Numbered from the stretch's first letter, positions 25,971-36,500 are shown. The stretch: DNA of 64,000 nt from Escherichia coli (GCF_036503815.1 NZ_AP027764.1:2976001-3040000); one strand, 5' to 3'. Translations and numbers: made by a program. Notes: generated by a model from the sequence alone, not told the origin.

Positions 25971-27197
25971 ATGTCACCCTGTGAAAATGACACCCCTATA
26001 AACTGGAAACGAAACCTGATCGTCGCCTGGCTAGGCTGTTTTCTTACCGGTGCCGCCTTCAGCCTGGTAATGCCCTTCTTACCCCTCTACGTTGAGCAGC
26101 TTGGCGTTACCGGCCACTCCGCCTTGAATATGTGGTCCGGTATTGTCTTCAGCATTACATTTTTATTTTCTGCCATCGCCTCACCGTTTTGGGGTGGACT
26201 CGCCGACCGTAAAGGACGAAAACTCATGCTATTACGCTCTGCCCTTGGGATGGGCATCGTGATGGTGTTAATGGGGATGGCACAAAATATCTGGCAGTTT
26301 TTGATCCTGCGGGCGCTGCTTGGTTTGCTTGGCGGATTTGTTCCCAACGCTAATGCTCTTATCGCCACACAAGTACCGCGTAATAAAAGCGGCTGGGCGC
26401 TGGGTACGCTCTCCACAGGCGGCGTTAGCGGCGCGTTGCTCGGCCCAATGGCTGGTGGTTTGCTTGCCGATAGCTACGGCTTACGTCCGGTATTCTTTAT
26501 TACCGCCAGTGTGCTGATACTATGCTTTTTCGTCACCCTGTTTTGCATCCGAGAAAAATTCCAGCCAGTCAGCAAAAAAGAGATGCTGCATATGCGGGAA
26601 GTGGTGACATCACTTAAAAACCCGAAACTGGTACTCAGCCTGTTTGTCACCACGTTAATCATCCAGGTGGCGACGGGTTCAATTGCCCCTATTCTGACGC
26701 TGTATGTCCGCGAACTGGCGGGTAACGTCAGTAATGTCGCCTTTATCAGCGGCATGATCGCCTCGGTGCCAGGCGTGGCTGCTCTGCTGAGTGCACCACG
26801 ACTCGGCAAACTTGGCGATCGAATCGGCCCCGAAAAGATCCTGATTACGGCGCTGATCTTTTCTGTACTGCTGTTGATCCCAATGTCTTATGTTCAGACG
26901 CCATTGCAACTTGGGATTTTACGTTTTTTGCTCGGTGCCGCGGATGGTGCACTACTCCCCGCCGTACAGACACTCTTAGTTTACAACTCGAGCAACCAAA
27001 TCGCCGGGCGTATCTTCAGCTATAACCAATCGTTTCGTGATATTGGCAACGTTACCGGACCATTGATGGGAGCAGCGATTTCAGCGAACTACGGTTTCAG
27101 AGCGGTATTCCTCGTCACCGCTGGCGTAGTGTTATTCAACGCAGTCTATTCATGGAACAGTCTGCGCCGTCGTCGGATACCCCAGGTATCAAACTGA
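25971..27197 (+). CDS. mdtG: MFS efflux transporter MdtG
   Basis: This 408-residue major facilitator protein has twelve predicted membrane spans and is linked to fosfomycin and deoxycholate resistance on overexpression. The helix 2-3 loop motif is clear (FWGGLADRKGRKLMLL). Family blocks GPMAGGLLADSYGLRPVFF and RIFSYNQSFRDIGNVTGPL are also present. From published work the gene belongs to the MarA/SoxS/Rob regulon. I did not find a convincing marbox by eye, so that regulation is not claimed from this sequence. Confidence 0.95.
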   Translation: MSPCENDTPINWKRNLIVAWLGCFLTGAAFSLVMPFLPLYVEQLGVTGHSALNMWSGIVFSITFLFSAIASPFWGGLADRKGRKLMLLRSALGMGIVMVLMGMAQNIWQFLILRALLGLLGGFVPNANALIATQVPRNKSGWALGTLSTGGVSGALLGPMAGGLLADSYGLRPVFFITASVLILCFFVTLFCIREKFQPVSKKEMLHMREVVTSLKNPKLVLSLFVTTLIIQVATGSIAPILTLYVRELAGNVSNVAFISGMIASVPGVAALLSAPRLGKLGDRIGPEKILITALIFSVLLLIPMSYVQTPLQLGILRFLLGAADGALLPAVQTLLVYNSSNQIAGRIFSYNQSFRDIGNVTGPLMGAAISANYGFRAVFLVTAGVVLFNAVYSWNSLRRRRIPQVSN

Positions 27198-27279
27198 TTT
27201 TTCGCCTTTCATACTTGCAATAGCGGAGAATCAGCTATCCTTTTCCCTGAAACCTCATCAACTCAAAGGGAGAATCGTG

Positions 27280-27654
27280 ATGACCATGTACGCAACGCTT
27301 GAAGAAGCCATTGACGCTGCACGCGAAGAATTTCTTGCAGACAACCCCGGCATCGACGCCGAAAATGCGAATGTGCAACAGTTCAATGCCCAAAAATACG
27401 TTTTGCAGGACGGCGACATCATGTGGCAAGTTGAGTTTTTTGCCGACGAAGGGGAAGAAGGTGAATGTTTACCTATGCTTAGCGGTGAAGCCGCGCAAAG
27501 TGTTTTTGATGGCGACTATGATGAGATAGAGATCCGCCAGGAGTGGCAGGAAGAGAATACATTACATGAATGGGACGAGGGGGAATTTCAGCTTGAGCCA
27601 CCGCTGGATACCGAGGAAGGACGGGCAGCGGCTGATGAGTGGGATGAACGTTAA
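27280..27654 (+). CDS. msyB: Acidic protein MsyB
   Basis: This 124-residue, very acidic protein (MTMYATLEEAIDAAREEFLA; the C-terminal half is rich in Glu and Asp) was isolated as a multicopy suppressor of secY and secA mutants. In published work it is part of the RpoS/stress regulon. It has no signal peptide and no membrane span. The ATG at 27280 gives the family length. The stop codon directly abuts the stop of the converging yceK, leaving no intergenic space. Confidence 0.94.
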   Translation: MTMYATLEEAIDAAREEFLADNPGIDAENANVQQFNAQKYVLQDGDIMWQVEFFADEGEEGECLPMLSGEAAQSVFDGDYDEIEIRQEWQEENTLHEWDEGEFQLEPPLDTEEGRAAADEWDER

Positions 27655-27882
27655 TTACTCATACGAGCCATGATGAATGTCGATCGGCAGCAGTAAAGTA
27701 TCAAAAACCAGGGAGAATGGCAGATCAAGGATCGTGACGTAACGCCAGGCGGAGTCACGCACATCCCATTGCACACCGGGATAATATTGGTTGCCATGCC
27801 CCTGCCCCGGTATAGTGCGACTAATGATGCTGCCACAGCCACACAGCAAGGTCACCATGATGCTCACCATAATTAAACGCAT
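27655..27882 (-). CDS. yceK: Lipoprotein YceK
   Basis: This 75-residue protein starts with a lipoprotein signal (MRLIMVSIMVTLLCGCGS; cysteine near residue 16). It contains the family block YYPGVQWDVRDSAWRY and PFSLVFDTLLLPIDI, as in the DUF1375 lipoproteins. Its function is unknown. It starts just downstream of the opgH terminator (27901-27929), and its 3' end abuts msyB. Confidence 0.9.
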   Translation of the reverse strand: MRLIMVSIMVTLLCGCGSIISRTIPGQGHGNQYYPGVQWDVRDSAWRYVTILDLPFSLVFDTLLLPIDIHHGSYE

Positions 27883-27900
27883 TTGATACCCCTTCCGTAA

Positions 27901-27929
27901 AAAAATACCGGCATAACGCCGGTATTTTT
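27901..27929. terminator. Bidirectional terminator between opgH and yceK
   Basis: AAAAATACCGGC (27901-27912) pairs with GCCGGTATTTTT (27918-27929) around a 5-nt loop, giving a 12-bp perfect stem with A/U flanks on both sides. On the minus strand it ends opgGH before yceK. Confidence 0.9.
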
Positions 27930-27945
27930 ATTGGCTCGTTGTTTT

Positions 27946-28046
27946 TGCCTAATGCGGCGTGAACGCCTTATCCGACCTACAAAATCTTGTAAAATCAACA
28001 CATTGCAGGAGCAATGTAGGCCTGATAAGCGTAGCGCATCAGGCAA
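27946..28046. repeat. BIME with two REP units after opgH
   Basis: One REP unit (CTAATGCGGCGTGAACGCCT at about 27949, ending near 27980) and an inverted one (AGGCCTGATAAGCGTAGCGC at about 28018, ending in ATCAGGCAAC at 28046) lie head to head, with an IHF-like AT-rich spacer. This is the standard two-unit BIME arrangement, here just downstream of opgH on the minus strand. Confidence 0.88.
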
Positions 28047-28054
28047 CTACGTTT

Positions 28055-30598
28055 TTATTGCGAAGCCGTATCCGGTTTACGCAATGCCTGTGGATTGAGC
28101 TTTATCCCTTCGTAATAACTCACCCATGAAGAATATCTCTCAGGGGAATTCCAGACGCGGAAATGCAGACGGGCCATCGTCACCGGATCGCTTAGCAGCA
28201 CCAGGCGACGATCGCGATTCAGCTTCTCTGGCGTCTCGTTCAGCGCCTGTTCAACGTGGCGGTCACGGGCGATTTCCAGCACCTTACTGGCGCGGTGACG
28301 CGCCGTCGCCATGGCGGTTGCCAGAGCGTTAAATGACGGGTTAAACACCGCATGCATAAAGCCATCGTCGAGGGAGCGTTGACGATTCATCTCGAGGAAA
28401 CGATCGGTATCAAGCAGTACCTGCGGCGGTGAATACTCTTCCGGGATCAGGAAGAGTTTCCATCGTTTGGTACGCAGACCCACTGTAGTACGGCTGGAGA
28501 TCACCGAAACAAACGGTGACAGGATCAACGAGAAAACAATCGGTGCCAGCCAGAACAGGAAACGCAGATCCAGCCACGCCATACCAACCGCCCACACTAA
28601 CCCCAGCAGCAGCTGAGAGCCGTGGCGTTTGAATGCTTCGCCCCAGGAAGTGGAGTCATCATCACGCTGCGGTGAATTCCACACCACTTCCCAGCCAAGG
28701 AACGCGCTGACGACGAAGACCGTATGGAACAGCATGCGTACCGGAGCCAACAGCACGGAAAACAGCACTTCCAGCAGCAACGATAATGTAACGCGCCAGA
28801 AGCCGCCGTATTCTTTCGTTCCTTTGCACCAGATAAGCAAAATGCTCAATAACTTCGGCAGGAACAACAGCACCATGGTCGAAGCAAAAAGTGCAATCGC
28901 CAGCTCAGGACGCCACTGCGGCCACACCGGGAATAACTGCCGTGGTTGCAGGAAGTATTGCGGTTCGGTCAACGCATGCACTACCTGCAATGCAGTAGAG
29001 AGCGCGAGGAACATAAACCACAGCGGCGCGGAGAGATAAGACATCACGCCCGTCAGGAATACCGCACGGTGAACCGGGTGCATACCCTTAACCAGGAACA
29101 GGCGGAAGTTCATCAGGTTACCGTGGCACCAGCGGCGGTCACGTTTTAGCTCATCAAGCAAGTTAGGCGGCAATTCTTCATAAGAACCCGGGAGATCGTA
29201 AGCAATCCACACCCCCCAACCTGCACGGCGCATCAACGCCGCTTCCACGAAGTCATGTGACAGGATTGAACCGGCAAAGGAACCTTCGCCCGGCAGCGGA
29301 GCCAGTGCGCAGTGCTCGATAAACGGTTTCACGCGGATAATCGCGTTATGTCCCCAGTAGTGCGACTCGCCAAGTTGCCAGAAGTGCAAACCGGCTGTAA
29401 ACAGTGGCCCATACACGCGGGTCGCGAACTGCTGACAGCGCGCATACAGCGTATCCATACCGGACGCTTTCGGCGACGACTGAATGATCCCGGCGTTCGG
29501 GTTGGCTTCCATCAGGCGCACCAGGCCGCACAAACAATCACCGGTCATTACCGAGTCAGCATCCAGCACCACCATGTAGCTGTACTGGCTGCCCCAGCGA
29601 CGGCAGAAGTCATCGATATTACCGCTTTTACGCTTCACGCGACGACGGCGGCGGCGATAGAAAATCTGACCTTCGCCACCGACTTCAGCGATCAGCTCCA
29701 TCCACGCTTTTTGCTCTGCGACGCAGATATCCGGGTTGTAACTATCACTCAAAATGTAGACATCAAAGTGTTTGGCATTCCCGGTGGCTTTTACTGATTC
29801 CCACGTTGCACGCAGGCCAGCAAAAACACGGTTCACGTCTTCGTTACAGATAGGCATGATCAACGCCGTGCGATGCTCCGGGTTTAATGGTTCATCGCCA
29901 ACTGTCGACGCAGATATACTGTATTTATCGCGACCAATAAGCAGTTGCAGGAAGCCCATCAACGCCGTCCAGAATCCGGCGGACACCCAACAGAACAGCA
30001 CCGCAAAGAGGATCAGGATACCGGTTTGCAGCATATAAGGCAGAAGCTGCATAAAGGAAACCCACAGATCCTGACCAACCATATCCATAGGATTAATCAG
30101 CGCCCACCCCTGATATGGAAGAATGGTCTTCATATACCAGGTCGCGACAACAGTTTGCGCGAGCGTCAGGATTAACAGAATGTAACGGCGGATGGTGCCG
30201 ACGGTACGCCACTTTTGCTCGCTCTCCTGCTCTTCTTTGGTCAAACGAGCCAGATAGCGCGGCGTTACATCGCGTCCACGCAGGCGATCCCAGAAACGGC
30301 CTACCGGGTTGGTACGCCACGGGTCGGGAAACATCGAGGAGCGTTTTGCTTCTGGCATCGCCTTAAGCTGATCGCGCCCTTCATCGTCTTTAATTAACTG
30401 TCCATCAGCAAGTGAATCTGGCCAGGCTTGTTCCAGACGCGCCTTTACCGAGCCTTGCGGGGAGTCATCCTCCCGCGCCCAGGTGCGGTGTTCGGCATCC
30501 AGCGCCTGATGAACGGCGCGGATATCAGTCTTCGGCAATGCCGCTTTCTCGCTTGCGGCGATGGGCATTGCGTCAATGTACTCAGTTGTCTTATTCAT
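28055..30598 (-). CDS. opgH: Osmoregulated periplasmic glucan glucosyltransferase OpgH
   Basis: This 847-residue inner-membrane glycosyltransferase (family GT2) makes the beta-1,2-glucan backbone from UDP-glucose. The cytoplasmic domain holds IMPICNEDVNRVFAGL, the DxD-like VVLDADSVMTGDCL and the RRW block (DELKRDRRWCHGNL). About eight membrane spans flank and follow it. In rich medium OpgH is known to bind FtsZ and delay division as a UDP-glucose sensor. The ATG at 30598 overlaps the end of opgG by 8 bp, so translation is coupled. A BIME and a strong terminator follow. Confidence 0.97.
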   Translation of the reverse strand: MNKTTEYIDAMPIAASEKAALPKTDIRAVHQALDAEHRTWAREDDSPQGSVKARLEQAWPDSLADGQLIKDDEGRDQLKAMPEAKRSSMFPDPWRTNPVGRFWDRLRGRDVTPRYLARLTKEEQESEQKWRTVGTIRRYILLILTLAQTVVATWYMKTILPYQGWALINPMDMVGQDLWVSFMQLLPYMLQTGILILFAVLFCWVSAGFWTALMGFLQLLIGRDKYSISASTVGDEPLNPEHRTALIMPICNEDVNRVFAGLRATWESVKATGNAKHFDVYILSDSYNPDICVAEQKAWMELIAEVGGEGQIFYRRRRRRVKRKSGNIDDFCRRWGSQYSYMVVLDADSVMTGDCLCGLVRLMEANPNAGIIQSSPKASGMDTLYARCQQFATRVYGPLFTAGLHFWQLGESHYWGHNAIIRVKPFIEHCALAPLPGEGSFAGSILSHDFVEAALMRRAGWGVWIAYDLPGSYEELPPNLLDELKRDRRWCHGNLMNFRLFLVKGMHPVHRAVFLTGVMSYLSAPLWFMFLALSTALQVVHALTEPQYFLQPRQLFPVWPQWRPELAIALFASTMVLLFLPKLLSILLIWCKGTKEYGGFWRVTLSLLLEVLFSVLLAPVRMLFHTVFVVSAFLGWEVVWNSPQRDDDSTSWGEAFKRHGSQLLLGLVWAVGMAWLDLRFLFWLAPIVFSLILSPFVSVISSRTTVGLRTKRWKLFLIPEEYSPPQVLLDTDRFLEMNRQRSLDDGFMHAVFNPSFNALATAMATARHRASKVLEIARDRHVEQALNETPEKLNRDRRLVLLSDPVTMARLHFRVWNSPERYSSWVSYYEGIKLNPQALRKPDTASQ

Positions 30599-32126
30599 TG
30601 GCAGGTAACTGGTAGCTCCAGGTTTCACTCAACGTCTGATCGGCATTCACCAGCGCAGCACGCATTTCAGTGGTTTTCTTGGCATCTTTCACTTTCACAC
30701 GCATCACCAGACGCCAGCCTTTGGTAACCGGGTTATAGCGCACCGTGCTTTCAACTATCTCACCATTATCACCAATGCTGGTTTGCGCTGTGACCGGGGT
30801 ATCCTCTGGCAGTTTTTTCATCTCTGCGCCGGTAAAATCGACCACAAAGGCGATAGTACCGTCAGGCTGGCGAATCAGGTTCGACTGCTTCACATCCCCC
30901 GTTGAACGACGCGTTTGTTGCACCCATGCGTTATCTGGTGCATGCAGTTTGTCTTCATCACGGCTAAAGGTGATGGTGTATTTAAAGTTCATCTCTTTAC
31001 CCGGCTCCGGCAGCTGATCCGGCGTCCAGTAAGCGACGATGTTATCGTTGGTTTCATCGTTGGTTGGAATTTCCACCAGCTCAACGCTGCCTTTGCCCCA
31101 GTCCCCTTTCGGAGTCACCCATGCGCTTGGACGGAGGTCGTAACGATCATCGAGATCTTCGAAGCGGGAGAAATCACGACCGCGCTGCAACAGACCGAAG
31201 CCTTGCGGATTTTCCATCGAGAAGCTGCTGACCGCTAAATGTTTCGGGTTATTCAACGGACGCCAGATCCACTCACCATTACCGGCATGGATAGAGAGAC
31301 CGTTAGAGTCGTGCAATTCCTGGCGATAGTTATTTGCAGGCGACGGTTGGTTCGGCCCAAACAGGAACATACTGGTTAACGGTGCAACCCCCAGTTTGCC
31401 GACTTTATCGCGCAGATAGATTTTCGACTGCACATCCACAACCGTGTCACGCCCTGGCATAACCACGAATTTGTAAGCACCTGTCGCACGCGGCGAGTCA
31501 AGCAATGCATAAATGGTTAAACGTTTATCAGTCGGTTTTGGACGCTCGATCCAGAACTCTTTGAAACGTGGAAATTCTTCACCCGATGGCAAGGCGGTAT
31601 CAATTGCCAGGCCGCGGGCAGAAAGGCCATAAACCTGACCTGCGCCAATCACGCGGAAATAGCTGGCCCCGAGCATGCTGACGATTTCATCGTTTTTATC
31701 TTTGCTGTTGATCGGGTAAAGCACTTTAAAACCGGCAAAACCAAGGTCTTTTACCGTGTCTTTATCATGCTGAACATCGCCGAAAGTGAAATAATCCGGG
31801 CTGTATTTGATTCGTTTGACTGCGGTGGCAGTCACTTCATTTATTTTGACCGGGGTATCGAAGTACATACCCTGATGGTAGAACTCGAGTTTGAATGGGG
31901 TCTTCAGATTGTTCCAGTACGCTTTGTCATGATTAAACTGGATCTGCTGATAGTCCGCGTATTTCATGTCGCGGAAAACGGAGGGCAAGTTGCTTTTAGG
32001 CGCCTCATAGCCTTTCCCGGCTAAGGATTGAGCTTGCTTTGCGACATCATCAATACTGAAAGCCCAGCTTGAAGATGTATACAGGGTTAACATTACTGCA
32101 GCACTCAACCAACGCATTTTCATCAT
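30591..32126 (-). CDS. opgG: Periplasmic glucan biosynthesis protein OpgG
   Basis: This 511-residue periplasmic protein acts on the glucan made by OpgH, probably in branching or release. The N-terminus is a Sec signal peptide (MMKMRWLSAAVMLTLYTSSS, then WA before FSIDD). The mature part is a two-domain beta fold with conserved FRDMKYADYQQIQF and NPKHLAVSSFSMENPQGFGL. The start is uncertain: 32126 gives the annotated family length, while an ATG at 32144 adds six residues and is nearer to a GGGGGAAG purine run. The mature protein is the same either way. It is first in opgGH, and divergent from opgC. Confidence 0.96.
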   Translation of the reverse strand: MMKMRWLSAAVMLTLYTSSSWAFSIDDVAKQAQSLAGKGYEAPKSNLPSVFRDMKYADYQQIQFNHDKAYWNNLKTPFKLEFYHQGMYFDTPVKINEVTATAVKRIKYSPDYFTFGDVQHDKDTVKDLGFAGFKVLYPINSKDKNDEIVSMLGASYFRVIGAGQVYGLSARGLAIDTALPSGEEFPRFKEFWIERPKPTDKRLTIYALLDSPRATGAYKFVVMPGRDTVVDVQSKIYLRDKVGKLGVAPLTSMFLFGPNQPSPANNYRQELHDSNGLSIHAGNGEWIWRPLNNPKHLAVSSFSMENPQGFGLLQRGRDFSRFEDLDDRYDLRPSAWVTPKGDWGKGSVELVEIPTNDETNDNIVAYWTPDQLPEPGKEMNFKYTITFSRDEDKLHAPDNAWVQQTRRSTGDVKQSNLIRQPDGTIAFVVDFTGAEMKKLPEDTPVTAQTSIGDNGEIVESTVRYNPVTKGWRLVMRVKVKDAKKTTEMRAALVNADQTLSETWSYQLPANE

Positions 32127-32144
32127 TTGTAGTTTATGTTTCAT

Positions 32145-32519
32145 AATTAGTAAGCACTTCCCCCTTTGTGTGCTTATATCGATCCGATCTATTTTAATGG
32201 ATAACCAGCCATTCCGACAACAGAATCCCGGTATCGTTCAGCACGCTGGCTCATGGATTAAGCACCTGATTGCAACCGTTTTCACTTTCCGTGCTTCTCC
32301 TAAAGACAGAAGCATCGACTTCGTGTAGGGTTTGCCAGCAAATTTATTTATCAACCGTCTTACAGACGCTTCCATTCTGGTTAGTGGTAGCGATGATGCT
32401 ATGCATAAAAACCTTGAAGCCTGCGTCTGGCGCGGTCAGGTCGGTGTCGCTATGGCAACAAGCCTAAAGGCATAACCCGACAGGGATAAGACGAAAAATC
32501 CGAGATTAGTTAACCATAT
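32145..32519. promoter_or_regulatory. Divergent opgG-opgC control region
   Basis: This 375-bp space separates two divergent glucan genes. It contains no recognisable RNA gene, repeat or mobile sequence. Short reading frames in it have neither ribosome-binding site nor known family. It should hold the osmoregulated opgGH promoters and the opgC promoter, but I could not assign boxes with confidence. Confidence 0.5.
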
Positions 32520-33677
32520 ATGAACCCAGTACCCGCGCAACGTGAATATTTCCTCGACTCCATCCGCGCCTGGCTGATGTTGTTAGGGATCCCTTTTCAT
32601 ATTTCTTTAATCTATTCGAGCCATACATGGCATGTGAATAGCGCCGAACCGTCATTATGGCTGACCCTTTTTAATGACTTCATCCACTCGTTCCGCATGC
32701 AGGTATTTTTCGTTATATCCGGGTACTTTTCTTACATGCTTTTTTTACGCTATCCCTTGAAAAAATGGTGGAAAGTACGTGTCGAACGTGTAGGGATTCC
32801 GATGTTAACAGCCATCCCCCTACTGACATTGCCGCAATTTATTATGCTGCAATACGTCAAAGGGAAAGCGGAAAGTTGGCCTGGGCTGTCATTGTATGAC
32901 AAATATAATACGTTGGCCTGGGAATTAATATCACACCTGTGGTTTTTACTGGTGTTAGTGGTCATGACGACGCTGTGCGTATGGATATTTAAACGCATCA
33001 GAAATAATTTAGAAAATTCTGATAAAACGAATAAAAAATTCTCGATGGTAAAATTATCGGTGATTTTTTTGTGCCTCGGCATCGGTTATGCGGTAATAAG
33101 AAGAACGATTTTTATTGTGTATCCACCCATTCTGAGTAACGGCATGTTCAATTTTATTGTCATGCAAACGTTATTTTATTTGCCGTTCTTTATCCTCGGC
33201 GCACTGGCTTTCATTTTCCCTCATCTTAAAGCCTTGTTTACCACGCCGTCTCGTGGCTGTACCCTTGCAGCAGCATTGGCATTTGTCGCTTACTTACTCA
33301 ACCAGCGCTATGGCAGTGGCGATGCCTGGATGTACGAAACCGAGTCGGTGATCACGATGGTCCTCGGTCTGTGGATGGTGAATGTGGTCTTCTCCTTCGG
33401 CCACCGTTTGCTTAACTTCCAGTCAGCGCGGGTGACTTACTTTGTTAACGCATCGCTATTTATCTATCTGGTTCACCACCCGTTAACGCTGTTTTTCGGC
33501 GCGTACATTACACCGCACATCACCTCCAACTGGCTTGGTTTTCTCTGTGGCCTGATATTCGTAGTAGGGATTGCGATAATTCTGTATGAAATTCATTTAC
33601 GCATCCCGTTACTGAAGTTTTTGTTCTCTGGTAAACCGGTTGTTAAGCGTGAGAACGATAAAGCACCAGCCCGTTAA
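32520..33677 (+). CDS. opgC: Glucan succinyltransferase OpgC
   Basis: This 385-residue integral membrane protein has about ten predicted spans. It belongs to the acyltransferase 3 family and adds succinyl groups to periplasmic glucans. The N-terminus reads REYFLDSIRAWLMLLGIPFH, with the conserved LDSIRAWLM block, and the histidine in FHISLIYSSH is typical for this fold. It stands alone on the plus strand, divergent from opgGH. clsC converges on it with 7 bp between the stop codons. Confidence 0.95.
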   Translation: MNPVPAQREYFLDSIRAWLMLLGIPFHISLIYSSHTWHVNSAEPSLWLTLFNDFIHSFRMQVFFVISGYFSYMLFLRYPLKKWWKVRVERVGIPMLTAIPLLTLPQFIMLQYVKGKAESWPGLSLYDKYNTLAWELISHLWFLLVLVVMTTLCVWIFKRIRNNLENSDKTNKKFSMVKLSVIFLCLGIGYAVIRRTIFIVYPPILSNGMFNFIVMQTLFYLPFFILGALAFIFPHLKALFTTPSRGCTLAAALAFVAYLLNQRYGSGDAWMYETESVITMVLGLWMVNVVFSFGHRLLNFQSARVTYFVNASLFIYLVHHPLTLFFGAYITPHITSNWLGFLCGLIFVVGIAIILYEIHLRIPLLKFLFSGKPVVKRENDKAPAR

Positions 33678-33684
33678 GCCGCGT

Positions 33685-35106
33685 TTATAATAACCATTCC
33701 ACAGGCAATATCGACGCCAGTCTGACCATAACCCGCTTCCAGAAACTGGTAGCGGGTTCTTTTTTGAGAACAATTTCTTTCTTTGCATGACGATCAACCC
33801 AGTTGATCCGCCCCCACCTGTCCAGACGGAGCTGCCAGGCCGCATCATACTGGCTCTGAATAAAGCGTTTATCAATTAACTGTGCCAGCGTTTCGCTCTC
33901 TATCACGAACCCCATTTCAGTATTGAGCAATGTCGAACGTGGATCGAAATTGAAAGAGCCAATAAACACCGTTTTACCATCGATGCTAAAGGTTTTAGCA
34001 TGCAGGCTGGCACCGGAATTACCGGTTATGCCGCGATCGTGTAACGTACTACTTTGTTCACGCGTCGGCTTGAGTTCATATAATTCCACGCCGTAGCGGA
34101 GCAATTTTTTGCGCCAGCGCGCGTATCCGGCATGGACGACAGCAACATCGTTAGCGGCAAGAGAATTGGTTAGGATCGCAATCTTTACCCCTTTTCTCAC
34201 CATCCGTAAGAGTTGCGCCACACCTGCGCGTGTCGGTACAAAATAGGAAGAGATAATATCGATGCGTTCACTGGGTGAGCCCATGATATCGAACAGGCGC
34301 TGCGGTAACAGTGAATGCCGTTTTGCCTTGCCTTCCCCTTTCGCCGGATCATCACTTAATAAACGTGTTTTCGCCCAGATAAGCGGCAACGTTCCATCAA
34401 CCAGATGATTTATAAACGGGCTGGATTCCATTTTGCGTAAATAACGATGCGTCATGGCATCGTCATGCCAGGAGGCGGGTAACTCGATGCGATCCGCCAT
34501 TTCACCTTCCGGGACATCCAGCACCTGCTGTAAGGGTGAAACCGATTTACAATACCAGTAGCGGGCGAAATCATCGGCAACGTCCTCTACAACTGGTCCT
34601 ATTGCCATGACATCTAAATCCGAAAAAAGTGGCTCTTCCCCTGCACCAAAATAGGCATCACCAATATTTCGTCCCCCCACCAGAGTCACCACACCATCGA
34701 CGGTGAAACTTTTATTGTGCATACGGCGATTGAGACGGGAAAAGTCGGTGATATAACCAAGCGGACGTAGCAGTCGAAACGAAAAAGGATTAAAAAGTCG
34801 GACTTCAATGCGGGGATGACTGTCAAGCAAGCGTAAAATGTCGTCAAGTCCGGGTGTATTGTTGTCGTCCAGCAACAAACGGACGCGAACGCCACGCTTT
34901 GCTGCGGCTAACAGGGCGGAAAACAGTAACCGACCCGACATATCGTCCTGCCAGATGTAATACTGAACATCCAGCGTATGCTCTGCCATTTCGGCCAGAC
35001 GATACCGGGCGGCAAACGCATCCAGACTTTTCTCCAGAGGAAAAAGGCCACACTGACCGGGATGTTGCGAACACAGTGGCAGCACCGCGCTCGCCAGCCG
35101 GGGCAA
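33685..35106 (-). CDS. clsC: Cardiolipin synthase C
   Basis: This 473-residue phospholipase D family enzyme makes cardiolipin from phosphatidylglycerol and phosphatidylethanolamine. Two HKD motifs are present: MHNKSFTVDGVVTLVGGRN in the first half and LHAKTFSIDGKTVFIGSFNF in the second. The start is TTG at 35106, giving the family length. It lies 9 bp after AAGGAG and just past the ymdB TGA stop (35108-35110). An ATG at 35115 directly abuts the same AAGGAG and is poorly placed. Coupling with ymdB is likely; ClsC is known to need YmdB for full activity. Confidence 0.95.
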   Translation of the reverse strand: MPRLASAVLPLCSQHPGQCGLFPLEKSLDAFAARYRLAEMAEHTLDVQYYIWQDDMSGRLLFSALLAAAKRGVRVRLLLDDNNTPGLDDILRLLDSHPRIEVRLFNPFSFRLLRPLGYITDFSRLNRRMHNKSFTVDGVVTLVGGRNIGDAYFGAGEEPLFSDLDVMAIGPVVEDVADDFARYWYCKSVSPLQQVLDVPEGEMADRIELPASWHDDAMTHRYLRKMESSPFINHLVDGTLPLIWAKTRLLSDDPAKGEGKAKRHSLLPQRLFDIMGSPSERIDIISSYFVPTRAGVAQLLRMVRKGVKIAILTNSLAANDVAVVHAGYARWRKKLLRYGVELYELKPTREQSSTLHDRGITGNSGASLHAKTFSIDGKTVFIGSFNFDPRSTLLNTEMGFVIESETLAQLIDKRFIQSQYDAAWQLRLDRWGRINWVDRHAKKEIVLKKEPATSFWKRVMVRLASILPVEWLL

Positions 35107-35107
35107 A

Positions 35108-35641
35108 TCATTCATCTCCTTGTTGGGTAAGGAGTCTTTCGTAGAGGTGGGCGTTTTCTTCATCATAACAGACAAAGTATACCTGTTCGGGTAAAGCGTG
35201 ACGGGTAATAAATTCTGAAACGGTTTTTACTGCGATTTCAGCCGCTGCCGCGCGAGGGTAACCATAAACCCCAGTACTAATTGCAGGAAAAGCCACTGAC
35301 GTATAGCTGTTTGCCGCCACCAGTCGTAGGCTATTGAGATAGGCATCCTGCAAAAGCTGGTCTTCGTTTTGTTCACCACCACGCCAGACTGGGCCGACGG
35401 TGTGCACTACGGCTTTCGCGGGAAGATCGCCTGCAAGCGTAATAACGGCATGCCCCGTAGGGCAATCGCCCTGCTGTTGCCTGACTTTTAAACAGGCATC
35501 CAGAAGGGCCGGACCCGCTGCGCGATGAATGGCTCCATCGACGCCGCCGCCTCCCATTAATGACGGATTAGCCGCATTCACAATCACATCAACGGCCAGT
35601 TTGGTAATATCACCCTGCACAACATGAATACGCGTTTTCAT
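35108..35641 (-). CDS. ymdB: Macrodomain protein YmdB, O-acetyl-ADP-ribose deacetylase
   Basis: This 177-residue macrodomain protein removes acetyl groups from O-acetyl-ADP-ribose and is reported to bind and inhibit RNase III. The ADP-ribose pocket reads VDVIVNAANPSLMGGGGVDG followed by AIHRAAGP. The second loop FPAISTGVYGYPRAAAAEIA is also typical. The stop overlaps the clsC initiation region. It is the first gene of the ymdB-clsC pair. Its location next to curli genes agrees with reports that it affects biofilm. Confidence 0.96.
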   Translation of the reverse strand: MKTRIHVVQGDITKLAVDVIVNAANPSLMGGGGVDGAIHRAAGPALLDACLKVRQQQGDCPTGHAVITLAGDLPAKAVVHTVGPVWRGGEQNEDQLLQDAYLNSLRLVAANSYTSVAFPAISTGVYGYPRAAAAEIAVKTVSEFITRHALPEQVYFVCYDEENAHLYERLLTQQGDE

Positions 35642-35735
35642 AACGCCTCCTTACACCTTCTTGTTTCTTAAGTGTACAGCAGGCTTTTTGGTTAAATCGC
35701 ATTTTTCTGCTCAGCAAGGTGAGTTGTTCAGAAAC

Positions 35736-36115
<380 letters not shown>

Positions 36116-36116
36116 C

Positions 36117-36500
<384 letters not shown>

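Noticed and set aside
32270..32467. 65-codon open frame between opgG and opgC
   Set aside because: No ribosome-binding site, no known family, and it lies in a promoter region.
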